Positions 1-10,098 of a stretch of 37,226 nt of DNA are shown here, piece after piece; the first letter of the stretch is position 1; each line of letters begins with the position of its first letter. Under the pieces are notes generated by a model. That model saw only the letters and a program-made list of their open reading frames with translations, did not search any database and was not told the origin of the DNA. The stretch lies in the NCBI GenBank assembly GCA_027593245.1, contig JAQCJC010000011.1, positions 1-37,226 on the forward strand, given 5' to 3'. Position numbers and translations under genes: made by a program. The DNA is from Bacteroidota bacterium (lineage in GTDB: Bacteria; Bacteroidota; Bacteroidia; Flavobacteriales; Flavobacteriaceae).

Positions 1-1002
1 GATGTCTGTTGTAGGCAAGGGATTAGAGTCCCCCTCACAAATAGGATCAATTGGGTCAAAAGTTGTTGTATTTTGTAGTGCAACTGTTATTTCGACACTT
101 TCTGTGGTAGCTTCGCCACATTCGTCTTCTATAATTACAGTATATGTAGTTGTAGTGTTAGGCGAAAGAGTTGGATTTGGAATATTTACATTACTTACCC
201 CTGTACTAGGACTCCAAGTATAAGTGTTTCCACTGGGAATTTCGGCATCAACTTGAGCTGACTCACCGTTGCAAATTGTCTGTGGTTGCAGCACTAGATT
301 ATCGACAAAAGAGATGCTATTAAAACATACTTGGTGAAGATTAGAACTTCCCCCAGTGGAACCTACAAAACCAAAAAACACCGTGCTGTCTCCTCCAAAA
401 ATAGTTCCTTTTATATCTTGATTTAATGTTAATCGCAATTCACAATCAAAAAACACTTCAAAAGTCTGTGTTGCTGCAGCCCAAATAATTTTTACATTAT
501 GGTCCAAACCATCCTCCATATTGTTGCTTGTGCTTGTTGGTGGCACAGGGCCTACTAAATTGTTTGGGCTGGAATGGGATGCATTACCATTAATCATAAT
601 CGATAAATGATCATAAAAAGGGTCATTTCGATCGGAGTTTTGCCACGTATCAAATTCAACAATTAATGAATTTGGGATACCTTCGTAACCAACGCCTCCA
701 CCAGACACTCCTACATCTGGAGTAGAGGTAGTTTTAAATACTAGAGCCATTCCATCGGCTCCATTACCATCGTTATTTCCGAAATTATTTTTATAATAAA
801 TGGTAAAATCTTCATCGAAATCAATAGGGTTGTCATACCATACTCCTCCACTTTGCCATAATACATTCTCAGTTATTACATAGCAGTTATTTCCAATAGA
901 TTGTGCATCTCCAATGGTTACAGCATTAAGTTGAGTATACCCCTTTGTTGTCAAAAACAAAAGGAAGATAACGGCAAACCAATTTTGAGGAATATTTTTC
1001 AA
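1..1002 (-). CDS. Secreted L-type lectin / Ig-like repeat adhesin, 5' part only
   Basis: The reading frame is open from position 1002 down to the left edge (334 codons), so only the N-terminus is present. Translating the minus strand gives a signal peptide (about residues 1-24, hydrophobic core FAVIFLLFL). An L-type (legume-like) lectin domain follows at about 25-235, with GADGMALVF, LIVEFDTWQN and a DPFYDHLSI segment in the usual place of the Ca/Mn site. A PKD/SprB-like Ig repeat follows (about 238-306; TYTWSPSTG, TTTYTVIIEDECG), and a second one starts with DPICEGDSNPLP. Large proteins of this kind in Flavobacteriaceae usually end in a type IX secretion sorting domain and act as surface or gliding adhesins; that end is outside the window. 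The only usable start is a TTG, because a TAG lies 12 codons upstream with no ATG between. Sugar specificity cannot be told. Confidence 0.8.
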   Translation of the reverse strand, partial: MKNIPQNWFAVIFLLFLTTKGYTQLNAVTIGDAQSIGNNCYVITENVLWQSGGVWYDNPIDFDEDFTIYYKNNFGNNDGNGADGMALVFKTTSTPDVGVSGGGVGYEGIPNSLIVEFDTWQNSDRNDPFYDHLSIMINGNASHSSPNNLVGPVPPTSTSNNMEDGLDHNVKIIWAAATQTFEVFFDCELRLTLNQDIKGTIFGGDSTVFFGFVGSTGGSSNLHQVCFNSISFVDNLVLQPQTICNGESAQVDAEIPSGNTYTWSPSTGVSNVNIPNPTLSPNTTTTYTVIIEDECGEATTESVEITVALQNTTTFDPIDPICEGDSNPLPTTDI

Positions 1003-1173
1003 AGAAAAGTTGTTATAAATTGATTGTAAATTTAGCTAAATTATTTTGACCCTAATTTATAACATGCAAACGGATCTTTATTATAAAAAAAACAATACAT
1101 TTACTATACAGCCCTTAAAATAAACCAAGAGGAAGTTGTTTTTATTAAATTTTGCAGTAAAATTCCTATTTAA

Positions 1174-2715
1174 TTAGCAATTTTTCAGCCAATTTTTCAT
1201 AGAAACATGATCTTCGATTAGAGTTTTTAAATTTTTTACAGCTACACGTTCTTGTTTCATACTATCTCTGTAGCGTACTGTTACGGTATTGTCTTCAATA
1301 GTTTGATGGTCTATCGTGATGCAAAAAGGAGTTCCAATGGCATCTTGTCTGCGGTAGCGTCGACCCACTGCGTCTTTTTCGTCATAAGCAACATTGAATT
1401 CCCATTGTAATTCTTGTAAAATCTCTTTAGCTATTTCTGGGAGTCCATCTTTTTTCACAAGTGGTAAAATCGCCGCTTTAGTTGGAGCCAATACTGCCGG
1501 CAATTTTAGAACTATTCGTGTGGAATTGTTTTCTAATACTTCATTTTTTAGGCTGTTGGAAAATACGGCCAAAAACATACGATCCAAACCAATAGAGGTT
1601 TCTAACACATAAGGAACATAGTTTTTGTTTTCTTCTGGATCAAAAAATTGAAGTTTTTTTCCTGCGTATTTTTCGTGTTGGCTTAGGTCGAAATCTGTTC
1701 TGGAATGTATGCCTTCAAGTTCTTTAAAGCCAAAAGGGAATCTAAACTCGATATCGGCTGCAGCATCGGCATAATGCGCCAATTTTTCATGGTCATGAAA
1801 ACGGTAATTTTCTTTACCCATCCCTAATGACAGGTGCCAATTTAGACGTTTTTCTTTCCAATGTTCGTACCATTTTCCTTGCGTTCCAGGTTTGATGAAA
1901 AATTGCATTTCCATTTGTTCAAATTCACGCATTCTAAATATAAATTGACGCGCAACAATTTCGTTTCTGAATGCTTTTCCTGTCTGGGCTATACCAAAAG
2001 GAATTTTCATTCGGCCTGTTTTTTGAACATTTAAGAAGTTGACAAAAATTCCTTGTGCGGTTTCTGGTCGTAAATACAAATCCATTGCACTATCTACCGA
2101 AGCGCCTAGTTTTGTACCAAACATTAGATTGAATTGCTTAACGTCTGTCCAATTCCTGCTACCGCTCACAGGGTCAGCAATTTCGAGTTCTTCTATAAGG
2201 GCTTTGACATCTGCGAGGTCTTCATTTTCAAGAGATCTAGCCATACGCTTTAGGATGGTTTCTATTTTGTCTTTGTAGGCTAGTACGCGTTGGTTGGTAC
2301 TCAAAAATTCGTTTTCATTGAAAGCATCTCCAAAGCGTTTTTTAGCTTTTTTAACTTCTTTTTCAATTTTTTGTTCAATCTTAGCACAATAATCTTCAAC
2401 AAGAACATCAGCTCTATAGCGCTTTTTTGAATCCTTATTGTCTATCAAGGGATCATTAAAAGCATCAACGTGTCCTGAAGCTTTCCATGTTGTGGGGTGC
2501 ATAAAGATTGAAGCATCTAAGCCAACAATATTAGTATTCATTTGCACCATGGCTTTCCACCAGTATTCGCGTATATTATTCTTTAATTCTGCACCGTTTT
2601 GGCCGTAGTCGTACACAGCGCTTAGCCCGTCGTAGATTTCGCTGCTTTGAAATACAAACCCGTATTCTTTAGCATGAGAAATAACGTTTTTAAAATGATC
2701 TCCTAGGTTATTCAT
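1174..2715 (-). CDS. glyS: Glycyl-tRNA synthetase, single-chain class II type
   Basis: Charges tRNA-Gly with glycine in the cytoplasm. The N-terminus (HAKEYGFVFQSSEIYDGL) is the standard GlyRS opening. Class II motif 2 is visible as FRNEIVARQ and motif 3 as SIGLDRMF; RPETAQGIFVNF is also typical of the alpha2 enzyme, and the C-terminal third is the anticodon-binding domain. At 513 residues it is full length for bacterial homodimeric GlyRS. I chose the ATG at 2715 (MNNLGDHFKN) over one eight codons upstream because family members start there. It is divergent from comF across 96 bp. The lectin gene lies downstream on the same strand, 171 bp away, probably as a separate unit. Confidence 0.97.
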   Translation of the reverse strand: MNNLGDHFKNVISHAKEYGFVFQSSEIYDGLSAVYDYGQNGAELKNNIREYWWKAMVQMNTNIVGLDASIFMHPTTWKASGHVDAFNDPLIDNKDSKKRYRADVLVEDYCAKIEQKIEKEVKKAKKRFGDAFNENEFLSTNQRVLAYKDKIETILKRMARSLENEDLADVKALIEELEIADPVSGSRNWTDVKQFNLMFGTKLGASVDSAMDLYLRPETAQGIFVNFLNVQKTGRMKIPFGIAQTGKAFRNEIVARQFIFRMREFEQMEMQFFIKPGTQGKWYEHWKEKRLNWHLSLGMGKENYRFHDHEKLAHYADAAADIEFRFPFGFKELEGIHSRTDFDLSQHEKYAGKKLQFFDPEENKNYVPYVLETSIGLDRMFLAVFSNSLKNEVLENNSTRIVLKLPAVLAPTKAAILPLVKKDGLPEIAKEILQELQWEFNVAYDEKDAVGRRYRRQDAIGTPFCITIDHQTIEDNTVTVRYRDSMKQERVAVKNLKTLIEDHVSMKNWLKNC

Positions 2716-2811
2716 TCCACAAAAATAGAAAACCCCCACAAATTAAATAGCGAGAAATTAAAAAATATAAGTTTATTGTTAAATTTATAATCCCTTATCT
2801 CCATAGGTTTA

Positions 2812-3501
2812 ATGAATTATATAGTCGATTTGTTTTTTCCGCCTCAATGTCAAGCGTGTTCATCTGTCTTGCGCGACCATGAACTTGAAATTTGCGTGGA
2901 TTGTCGTCATCACCTACCCCTTACCAATTATCATTTTCAGAAAGATCAGCCTTTAGCCCGTCTTTTTTTTGGCCGTATTCACTTTGAAGCGGCTACTTCT
3001 TTGTTTTATTTTGAAAAAAATAGTCGCGTCCAATCCTTACTTCATAAACTCAAGTACAAACGTCAAAAATCTATAGGCACAACTTTGGGCACTTGGCTAG
3101 CTCTTGAAATGAAGGATTCTAATCGATTTCATTCTATTGACTTAGTTGTTTCTGTTCCCCTACATAAAAAAAGATTAAAAGAAAGAGGATACAATCAAGT
3201 TTCGCCTTTTGCTAAGGCAATTGCAAATGTATTTGATGTTCCTTATGAAGATTCTGTATTGATTAAGACTAAACATGTAAAAACTCAAGTTTTTCAAACT
3301 AAGGCCGAGCGCTGGAAGTCTGTCAAACATTCATTTGAGATTAATAATAAAACACTAGTCATTGGAAAACATGTATTGCTCGTTGATGACTTAATTACTA
3401 CGGGTTCAACTATTGAAGCTTGTGCTGTAGTATTGATGAATGCGGAGGCGAAACAGTTGAGTTTAGCCACTATCGCAATAGCTTCTTCTATGTTTCGCTA
3501 A
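2812..3501 (+). CDS. comF: ComF family phosphoribosyltransferase-like protein
   Basis: A 229-residue ComF/GntX-family protein. It has an N-terminal zinc-ribbon-like pair of cysteine motifs (CQAC near residue 13, CVDC near 28) and a type I PRTase fold with the PRPP loop LLVDDLITTGST near residue 190. In naturally competent bacteria ComF proteins contribute to DNA uptake or processing; in Flavobacteriaceae the substrate is unknown, so the gene name reflects the family only. The start ATG lies in the short divergent region with glyS. A lipoprotein gene follows after 42 bp, so the two are probably cotranscribed. No competence genes are nearby. Confidence 0.9.
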   Translation: MNYIVDLFFPPQCQACSSVLRDHELEICVDCRHHLPLTNYHFQKDQPLARLFFGRIHFEAATSLFYFEKNSRVQSLLHKLKYKRQKSIGTTLGTWLALEMKDSNRFHSIDLVVSVPLHKKRLKERGYNQVSPFAKAIANVFDVPYEDSVLIKTKHVKTQVFQTKAERWKSVKHSFEINNKTLVIGKHVLLVDDLITTGSTIEACAVVLMNAEAKQLSLATIAIASSMFR

Positions 3502-3543
3502 AATTAAAATAAGTTGTTTCTTTGTATTGCTCAAAAAACAGAT

Positions 3544-5148
3544 ATGTCAAAGACCTTTTCAAATATTTTATTTTTTATTGCTATTAGTTTGGTTTTTTTT
3601 CGCTGTGCCAACCGAGGAACTGCTAGTGGAGGAGAGCGAGACGAAACGCCACCTGCAATAATAAAAGAGGAGCCTGCCAATTTTTCAATAAATTTTGATT
3701 CTGATGAAATCAGAATTTATTTTGATGAATACATTAAATTTAAAAATATTCAAAAACAACTCATTGTGTCTCCGCCAATGAATCCGGAGCCTGTACTGAC
3801 TCCTATCAGTACAGCAAGCAAATATATTTCCATCAAGATTTTGGATACCTTACAGCCCAATACAACCTACGCTTTTAATTTTGGGCAAAGTATTGAAGAC
3901 AATAACGAAGGGAATCCATACCCTTTTTACAGGTATGTTTTTTCTACTGGTCCAGTTATAGATTCTCTTTCAGTCAAAGGGCTAGTTACAGAAGCCTTTG
4001 AGTACGAGACACCAGAATTTGTATCGGTTTTGTTGCACGAGGTCGATAGCACCTATACCGATTCCATAGTCTTTAAGAAGAAACCAAAATATATTTCTGT
4101 TACGGATAGTCTATCACAATTTTCTATAGAAAACATAAAAGCAGGAACCTATTTGTTGACCGCATTAAAAGAAGAGAACACTAATTATATTTATCAGCCA
4201 AAAGATGATAAATTTGGTTTCAGGAGTCAGTTTATCACTGTACCCTCTGACACAGCCTATGTGCTAAGGTTGTTTAATCAAGATCCAGAATTTAAATTTT
4301 CTAGAGCTCGCCAATTGGCTGAGAATAGAATAGGCTTTGCTTATGAAGGTAGCCCAGATAGTCTAAGCGTAAATATTTTGTCTGAAGTTCCAGAAGAATT
4401 CGGCTCTATTACAACAAAAGCTTTTGAAACAGATACTTTAAATTATTGGATGCGTCCAAAGTTTGATTCGGATTCTTTACTTTTTCAAGTGTCTTACCTT
4501 TCTCAAAAAGACACAGTTTCTGTGCGCATGAAAACAATGGATAAAGATTCATTGATTATTAACTCGGTCAATACTTCACTGAAACCAGACACAGCTTTTC
4601 AGTTACGATCCACGATTCCACTATTGTCTGTAGATAACAGCAAAGCATCCATAATAGACAAAGATTCATTGGCTGTAAAAGGGCAGCTATCTATAGATGA
4701 ATTACGTCCAACTTTGGCAAATTTTAAATTTGATTTAAAGGAAAATAACACTTACGATGTACTATTCTTGCCAGGGGCATTTATAGATTTTTACGGAGCT
4801 AAAAATGACACATTACGTTTGAATGCAAGAACAAAGCTTTTGACGGATTATGGCAACATAAGAGTTGTTCTTCGCAATGCAAAGTACCCAATCATTGTTC
4901 AATTTGTAACCAGCAATGGGGAAGTAAAAGAAGAACAAATTGTTAAAGGTCCAGGCCCAATTGATTTTAAGAACATTGATCCTGGAATCTATTTTCTTAG
5001 AGCTATTTTCGACACCAATGAGAATGGTAAATACGATTCCGGAAATTTTCTCAAAAAAATCCAACCCGAACGAGTAAGCTATGCAGAAGAGCCTGTGGAA
5101 GTCCGTGCAAACTGGGAAGAAATTACAGAATTTATTTTGGAGGATTAA
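3544..5148 (+). CDS. Large lipoprotein with Big_5-type Ig-like domain
   Basis: A protein of about 534 residues starting [11 protein letters not shown]. The hydrophobic stretch runs up to FFRC at residue 21, a plausible but relaxed lipobox (Arg before Cys is unusual). After a short Gly/Ser-rich linker comes an N-terminal SbsA-like Ig domain (DETPPAI..., [27 protein letters not shown], all hallmark Big_5 phrases). Long beta-rich segments and a C-terminal CarboxypepD_reg-like stretch ([20 protein letters not shown]) complete it. The family is widespread in Flavobacteriaceae and of unknown function, presumably an outer-membrane surface or periplasmic lipoprotein. I preferred the ATG at 3544 to one ten codons upstream because it puts the signal peptide at the N-terminus. 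The stop codon overlaps the stop of sdhB on the other strand by 4 nt. Confidence 0.85.
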   Translation: MSKTFSNILFFIAISLVFFRCANRGTASGGERDETPPAIIKEEPANFSINFDSDEIRIYFDEYIKFKNIQKQLIVSPPMNPEPVLTPISTASKYISIKILDTLQPNTTYAFNFGQSIEDNNEGNPYPFYRYVFSTGPVIDSLSVKGLVTEAFEYETPEFVSVLLHEVDSTYTDSIVFKKKPKYISVTDSLSQFSIENIKAGTYLLTALKEENTNYIYQPKDDKFGFRSQFITVPSDTAYVLRLFNQDPEFKFSRARQLAENRIGFAYEGSPDSLSVNILSEVPEEFGSITTKAFETDTLNYWMRPKFDSDSLLFQVSYLSQKDTVSVRMKTMDKDSLIINSVNTSLKPDTAFQLRSTIPLLSVDNSKASIIDKDSLAVKGQLSIDELRPTLANFKFDLKENNTYDVLFLPGAFIDFYGAKNDTLRLNARTKLLTDYGNIRVVLRNAKYPIIVQFVTSNGEVKEEQIVKGPGPIDFKNIDPGIYFLRAIFDTNENGKYDSGNFLKKIQPERVSYAEEPVEVRANWEEITEFILED

Positions 5149-5891
5149 CCCTTTAAGCTGGCTTTGACCAATTCGCGATTCATGCGCGCAATATTTTCTA
5201 ACGATATTCCCTTAGGGCATTCCACTTCGCAAGCTCCTGTATTGGTGCAATTTCCAAAGCCTTCCAAATCCATTTGTGCTACCATATTTTGGACGCGATC
5301 GGCGGCTTCTACTTGACCCTGAGGAAGCAAAGCATATTGAGAAACTTTTGCACCAACAAACAGCATCGCTGAAGAGTTTTTGCACGAAGCAACACAAGCA
5401 CCACACCCAATGCAGGTAGCAGCATCCATGGCTTCATCGGCTGCGTGTTTTGAAATTGGGATGGCATTACCGTCTTGAGTATTTCCAGATGTATTAATTG
5501 AAATAAATCCTCCTGCTTGTTGAATACGGTCAAAAGCTGAACGGTCAACTACTAAATCTTTTACAACCGGGAAAGCATTTGCTCTAAAAGGTTCAATGAA
5601 AATTGTATCACCGTCTTTGAATTTACGCATGTGCAACTGACAAGTCGTTACTCTGCGGTCTGGACCATGCGCCTCACCATTGATGTATAATGAACAAGAC
5701 CCACAAATCCCTTCACGACAGTCGTGATCGAACGCTACAGGTTCCTCACCAGCAGGAATGAGTTGACTATTTAGAACATCGAGCATTTCTAAAAAAGAAA
5801 TGTCTGGCGAAATATCACTTATTGGGTATTCAACAATTTCACCTTTTGAATTGGCGTTTTTTTGGCGCCATATTTTTAATGTTAAATTCAT
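5145..5891 (-). CDS. sdhB: Succinate dehydrogenase / fumarate reductase iron-sulfur subunit
   Basis: Electron-transfer subunit of complex II. The N-terminal ferredoxin domain carries the [2Fe-2S] ligands (CREGICGSC, then Cys in RRVTTCQLH). The C-terminal domain carries the two further clusters ([29 protein letters not shown]). Its 248 residues match the Bacteroidota type. It is the last gene of the minus-strand sdhC-sdhA-sdhB operon, 8 bp after sdhA. Its TAA overlaps by 4 nt the stop of the convergent lipoprotein gene, so the two transcripts must overlap. Confidence 0.97.
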   Translation of the reverse strand: MNLTLKIWRQKNANSKGEIVEYPISDISPDISFLEMLDVLNSQLIPAGEEPVAFDHDCREGICGSCSLYINGEAHGPDRRVTTCQLHMRKFKDGDTIFIEPFRANAFPVVKDLVVDRSAFDRIQQAGGFISINTSGNTQDGNAIPISKHAADEAMDAATCIGCGACVASCKNSSAMLFVGAKVSQYALLPQGQVEAADRVQNMVAQMDLEGFGNCTNTGACEVECPKGISLENIARMNRELVKASLKG

Positions 5892-5899
5892 AGCAACTT

Positions 5900-7897
5900 C
5901 TATTTGTATGAGCGTTCTTTAACTTCTATATTTTCGTATTCTAATGTTTCTTTATGGAGTATCGCGTCTTTTGGTGCGCCTTTGTACTCCCAGGCAGAGA
6001 CAAATTGAAATTCTTTTCTTCGTTGTGCTTCACCATCTTTAGTTTGGTGTTCCTCGCGAAAGTGACCCCCTGCCGATTCTTCTCTGACTAAAGCATCTTT
6101 GGCGAAGAGTTCGCCGAGCTCTAGGAAATCAGCTACGCGTCCAGCTTTGGCTAATTCTTCATTGAATTCATTAGCCTCTCCTGGAACAAGTACCTCTTTG
6201 TAAAATTCCTCGCGTAATGCAGAAATTTCTTCAATGGCTTCTTTAAGCTCTTTTTCATTTCTTGCCATTCCACATTTATTCCACATAATTTTTCCTAGGC
6301 GTTTGTGGAAATAATCTACAGGTTTTGTGCCTTTGTTATTGATAAAGCTGTCAATTTGTTTGCGTACATTTTCTTCAGCTTCTTCAAATTCTTTACTGTC
6401 TGTAGTTATAGGTCCTGTTCTAATATCATCAGACAAATAATCACCAATGGTGTAGGGCAGCACAAAATAACCATCAGCAAGACCTTGCATCAATGCAGAG
6501 GCCCCAAGTCTATTTGCACCATGGTCCGAGAAATTGGCTTCTCCAACAGCATAAAGACCTGGCACTGTGGTTTGAAGGTTATAATCTACCCATATGCCTC
6601 CCATGGTGTAATGCACCGCTGGATAAATCATCATAGGCGTTTCGTAAGGATTTTCGTCTACAATTTTTTCGTACATCTGAAATAAGTTACCATACTTACT
6701 TTTTACAACTTCCTTACCTAATTTATTGACTAAACTTTCATCATTTTCGTCTAGGCCTTTGACATGAGCTTGTTCTTTCCCATACCTTATGATAGCCGAT
6801 GCAAAATCAAGAAACACAGCCTCTCCTGTAGCGTTAACGCCAAAGCCTGCATCGCAACGTTCTTTAGCTGCTCTGGACGCAACATCTCTTGGTACCAAAT
6901 TTCCAAAAGCAGGATAACGGCGTTCTAAGAAATAATCGCGATCCTCTTCTGCAATTGCTGTGGGTTTTAATGTTTTGTTTTGTACAGCCTTAGCGTCTTC
7001 TAGTTTTTTAGGGACCCAAATACGGCCGTCATTCCGTAGTGACTCGGACATGAGTGTCAATTTGGATTGATGATCTCCAGAAACAGGAATGCAAGTTGGG
7101 TGGATTTGAGTGTAACATGGATTTGCAAAGTATGCACCTCTTTTGTGTGCCTTCCAAGCAGCGGTAACATTACTCCCCATCGCATTGGTAGAAAGGTAAA
7201 AGACATTGCCATACCCTCCACTTCCAAGAACTACGGCATGTGCGGAGTGACGTTCTATTTCTCCAGTAATAAGGTTTCTAGTGATGATTCCACGCGCTTT
7301 CCCATCAACAATTACAACATCCAACATTTCGTGGCGGTTGTACATTTTTATTTTTCCTCGTCCAATTTGTCGGTTCATCGCAGAATAGGCACCCAGCAAT
7401 AGCTGCTGCCCTGTTTGTCCTTTGGCGTAAAAAGTTCGCGAGACTAGAACTCCACCAAAAGAGCGGTTGTCTAGAAGCCCTCCATAATCTCTGGCAAAAG
7501 GGACTCCTTGAGCCACACACTGGTCGATGATATTTGTGGATACTTCTGCCAGTCTGTAAACGTTGGCTTCACGCGAGCGATAATCGCCGCCTTTTACTGT
7601 ATCGTAAAATAAGCGGTATGTTGAGTCTCCATCTCCTTGATAATTTTTTGCAGCATTGATGCCTCCTTGCGCTGCTATGGAATGCGCACGCCTTGGCGAA
7701 TCTTGAAAGCAAAAGGCTTTAACATTATAGCCCAATTCAGCCAATGTAGCAGCGGCTGAACCTCCTGCCAAACCAGTCCCAACAACAATAACATCAATAG
7801 ATCGTTTGTTGGCTGGATTGACAAGGTCAATTTTATTTTTATGGTTGGTCCACTTATCTGCCAATGGGCCTTGTGGAATTTTAGAATCTAAAGCCAT
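5900..7897 (-). CDS. sdhA: Succinate dehydrogenase / fumarate reductase flavoprotein subunit
   Basis: Oxidises succinate to fumarate in the TCA cycle (or the reverse). The FAD-binding dinucleotide fold is seen as [20 protein letters not shown]. The FAD-attachment segment is [14 protein letters not shown], and substrate-site and capping-domain residues are recognisable ([45 protein letters not shown]). At 665 residues it is full length for the long B-type flavoprotein with its helical C-terminus. It sits between sdhC (12 bp upstream) and sdhB (8 bp downstream), so one polycistronic message is likely. Confidence 0.97.
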   Translation of the reverse strand: MALDSKIPQGPLADKWTNHKNKIDLVNPANKRSIDVIVVGTGLAGGSAAATLAELGYNVKAFCFQDSPRRAHSIAAQGGINAAKNYQGDGDSTYRLFYDTVKGGDYRSREANVYRLAEVSTNIIDQCVAQGVPFARDYGGLLDNRSFGGVLVSRTFYAKGQTGQQLLLGAYSAMNRQIGRGKIKMYNRHEMLDVVIVDGKARGIITRNLITGEIERHSAHAVVLGSGGYGNVFYLSTNAMGSNVTAAWKAHKRGAYFANPCYTQIHPTCIPVSGDHQSKLTLMSESLRNDGRIWVPKKLEDAKAVQNKTLKPTAIAEEDRDYFLERRYPAFGNLVPRDVASRAAKERCDAGFGVNATGEAVFLDFASAIIRYGKEQAHVKGLDENDESLVNKLGKEVVKSKYGNLFQMYEKIVDENPYETPMMIYPAVHYTMGGIWVDYNLQTTVPGLYAVGEANFSDHGANRLGASALMQGLADGYFVLPYTIGDYLSDDIRTGPITTDSKEFEEAEENVRKQIDSFINNKGTKPVDYFHKRLGKIMWNKCGMARNEKELKEAIEEISALREEFYKEVLVPGEANEFNEELAKAGRVADFLELGELFAKDALVREESAGGHFREEHQTKDGEAQRRKEFQFVSAWEYKGAPKDAILHKETLEYENIEVKERSYK

Positions 7898-7909
7898 AAG
7901 GGTATAGTT

Positions 7910-8593
7910 TTAGTGCGAATTATTAAAAAAGTGGAACAAAGCAATTACTATAAAGCCAAGAGGAATGAGTACCGCATATGCTTTTCCGAATCCTTTCAGC
8001 GCTTGAGTGTATTTGTTGTTTGCCCCAACAGATTGAAAGGCTGAGCTGAATCCATGCAAAAGGTGAAGTGACAAAAACACAAAACCAGCACAATATAAAA
8101 GCACTCGCCAAAGTGGAATAAACTTGTGTTGTAGTTCTACAAAATAGCGGTAGTCGCTGCCATCGGCTAAAAGACCAGAAGAATCTCCCAACACATATTT
8201 TGTGTTGATTTCTGGAATCCAAAAATCTATAAAATGAATCACGAGGAAAATTAGAATAAACCCTCCGCTATAGATCATGTTACGGCTCATCCAAGTTGAA
8301 TTGGCATTTCCGTTGTTTACGGCATAACTAACATTTCGCGAAGCTTTATTTTTAAATTCTAAAACAAACCCCATCACAAAATGAAAAATAACGCCGAATA
8401 TTAGGACCGGCTGTAATACAAATTGTACCAAAGGGTTGTTACCCATAAAATGTGAAGCTTCGTTAAAGAGATCTGGGTTAAAAACAGATAAAATATTAAT
8501 TGCGAAGTGTTGTAAAATAAACACCATAAGGAAAAAAGCTGAAAGCGCCATGGCTATTTTTCGCCCAATTGAAGACTTTAAAAATCCACTCAT
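7910..8593 (-). CDS. sdhC: Succinate dehydrogenase cytochrome b558 subunit
   Basis: Membrane anchor of a B-type succinate:quinone reductase, in which one polypeptide with about five transmembrane helices binds two haems and menaquinone. Seen here are an N-terminal KSSIGRKIAMALSAFFL helix and several hydrophobic segments. Histidines are placed within helices (LQHFAIN, FHFVMGF, LVIHFIDFW, LHLLHGF), consistent with haem ligation. I take the ATG at 8593 (MSGFLKSSIG), nine codons inside the longest frame, because it matches family starts; length is 227 residues. First gene of the operon; a promoter match lies 25 bp upstream. Confidence 0.95.
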   Translation of the reverse strand: MSGFLKSSIGRKIAMALSAFFLMVFILQHFAINILSVFNPDLFNEASHFMGNNPLVQFVLQPVLIFGVIFHFVMGFVLEFKNKASRNVSYAVNNGNANSTWMSRNMIYSGGFILIFLVIHFIDFWIPEINTKYVLGDSSGLLADGSDYRYFVELQHKFIPLWRVLLYCAGFVFLSLHLLHGFSSAFQSVGANNKYTQALKGFGKAYAVLIPLGFIVIALFHFFNNSH

Positions 8594-8617
8594 CTGATTA
8601 AAAATTTTATAACTAAG

Positions 8618-8648
8618 CAAAGGTACTACACGAAGCGGTTTTAGACAA
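8618..8648 (-). promoter_or_regulatory. Probable promoter of sdhCAB
   Basis: On the minus strand TACCTTTG (8618-8625) matches the Bacteroidota -7 consensus TAnnTTTG. A TTG (8646-8648) lies 20 nt further upstream, in the range expected for the -33 element. The predicted start of transcription, about 8612, leaves a short leader before the sdhC ATG at 8593. Confidence 0.6.
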
Positions 8649-8751
8649 TAAGATTTGCTATATTTTTTTTATTAAGAATTGGTTTAAATAGACTTGTATT
8701 TTCTTTTTTTTCTAAATGCTTAAAATCTTCGTAGATTTATATGAAAATATT

Positions 8752-8759
8752 TAAATTTG
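8752..8759 (+). promoter_or_regulatory. Possible -7 element for the aminopeptidase gene
   Basis: TAAATTTG matches TAnnTTTG, 15 nt before the ATG at 8775. I see no good -33 partner. If used, the mRNA would have a leader of only about 9 nt, and the longer TTG start at 8757 would fall upstream of the transcript. Confidence 0.35.
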
Positions 8760-8774
8760 AAAAAACAATTGTCT

Positions 8775-10067
8775 ATGAAATACCTGCAAATCGACGCTCA
8801 ATTATTTATTAAGAACAGGAAGAAATTTGCTGCTAAAATGGCCCCCAATTCTATAGCGGTTTTTAATTCTAACGATGTTTTTTCAACTGGGGCTGACAGT
8901 ACACTTCCTTTTCAGCAACACCGTAATATTTTTTATTTGAGTGGAGTCGATCAAGAGGAGAGTATTCTTGTATTGTGTCCTAGTGCAGCAAATAAAGCCC
9001 ATCGAGAGATTTTATTTTTAAAAGAAACCAATGATCATATTGCCATTTGGGAGGGTGCAAAGCTCAACAAAAAACAAGCTACAGAGACCTCTGGCGTACA
9101 ATCGATTTATTGGTTGGATGAATTTGATGGTATTTTCGAACAACTTATGGCTGAGGTTAAAACTTTGTATTTTAATAATAATAACCACTATCGTCAAGCA
9201 GTGGAAATGGAGACTCGAGAGGATCGCTTCATTAAGCGAACAAAGGAAAAATTTCCAAACCACAAAGTGGACCTCAGTTTTCCAATAATTGAGGCTCTTC
9301 GCGGGGTAAAGGAACTTGAAGAAATTGAATTGATTCAAAAGGCCTGTAACATTACTGAAAAGGGCTTTAGAAGGGTACTCGGGTTTATTAAACCCGGCGT
9401 TATGGAGTTTGAAATTGAAGCCGAATATGCGCATGAATTTCTTAAAAACAGATCGAAGGGGTTTGCGTACACTCCTATTATTGGGTCAGGGTTTAATGCT
9501 TGTGTTTTACATTATATTCAAAATAATCAGCAGTGTATGGCTGGGGATATGTTGCTTATGGATGTAGGTGCAGAATATGCAAATTATTCTAGTGATATGA
9601 CGCGAACTATACCGGTTAGTGGTCATTTTACGGCACGTCAAAAAGCAGTTTATCAAGCAGTTTTAAATGTGAAAAACGAAGCCACAAAAATGCTTGTGCC
9701 TGGGACGATATGGGAAGAATACCATAGAGAAGTTGGTAAAATCATGACCTCTGAGCTTTTGGGCTTAGGGCTTATCGATAAATCTGATGTTCAAAATGAA
9801 GACCCAAAATGGCCTGCTTACAAAAAATATTTTATGCACGGCACTTCGCATCATTTAGGTTTGGATACGCATGATTTTGGTGCACTAAAAACACCAATGG
9901 TTCCCAATATGGTATTCACGGTAGAGCCAGGCATATATATTCAGAAAGAAAGCATGGGTATTAGATTAGAAGACGATGTGGTGATTCAGTCTAATGGTGC
10001 TCCAATCAATTTAATGAAAAATATACCGATTGAAATAGAAGAAATTGAAACGCTAATGAATACCTAA
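8775..10067 (+). CDS. pepP: Xaa-Pro aminopeptidase (M24B family)
   Basis: Metallopeptidase that releases an N-terminal residue preceding proline. It has an N-terminal creatinase-like domain (about 1-170) and a C-terminal pita-bread domain. The dinuclear metal ligands are recognisable: Asp in LLMDVGAEYANYSSDMTRT (both Asp), His in HGTSHHLGLDTHD, Glu in FTVEPGIY and Glu in GIRLEDDV. Length is 430 residues from the ATG (MKYLQIDAQL), the start seen in relatives; the longer frame uses a TTG six codons upstream. No signal peptide, so cytoplasmic. It is divergent from the sdh operon. Confidence 0.93.
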   Translation: MKYLQIDAQLFIKNRKKFAAKMAPNSIAVFNSNDVFSTGADSTLPFQQHRNIFYLSGVDQEESILVLCPSAANKAHREILFLKETNDHIAIWEGAKLNKKQATETSGVQSIYWLDEFDGIFEQLMAEVKTLYFNNNNHYRQAVEMETREDRFIKRTKEKFPNHKVDLSFPIIEALRGVKELEEIELIQKACNITEKGFRRVLGFIKPGVMEFEIEAEYAHEFLKNRSKGFAYTPIIGSGFNACVLHYIQNNQQCMAGDMLLMDVGAEYANYSSDMTRTIPVSGHFTARQKAVYQAVLNVKNEATKMLVPGTIWEEYHREVGKIMTSELLGLGLIDKSDVQNEDPKWPAYKKYFMHGTSHHLGLDTHDFGALKTPMVPNMVFTVEPGIYIQKESMGIRLEDDVVIQSNGAPINLMKNIPIEIEEIETLMNT

Positions 10068-10098
10068 TTGCTGGCTTTACTTTAACCGTTAAAAACAG

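Noticed and set aside
1003-1173. A regulatory RNA or terminator between glyS and the lectin gene
   Set aside because: AT-rich with a near-match TAAATTTA box but no convincing hairpin or conserved motif.
6305-6685. A 126-codon plus-strand frame inside sdhA
   Set aside because: Antisense to a well-conserved enzyme; composition mirrors the sdhA codons and no domain is seen.
9018-9434. A 138-codon minus-strand frame inside the aminopeptidase gene
   Set aside because: Shadow of a gene whose metal ligands and domains are intact; no promoter or family resemblance.
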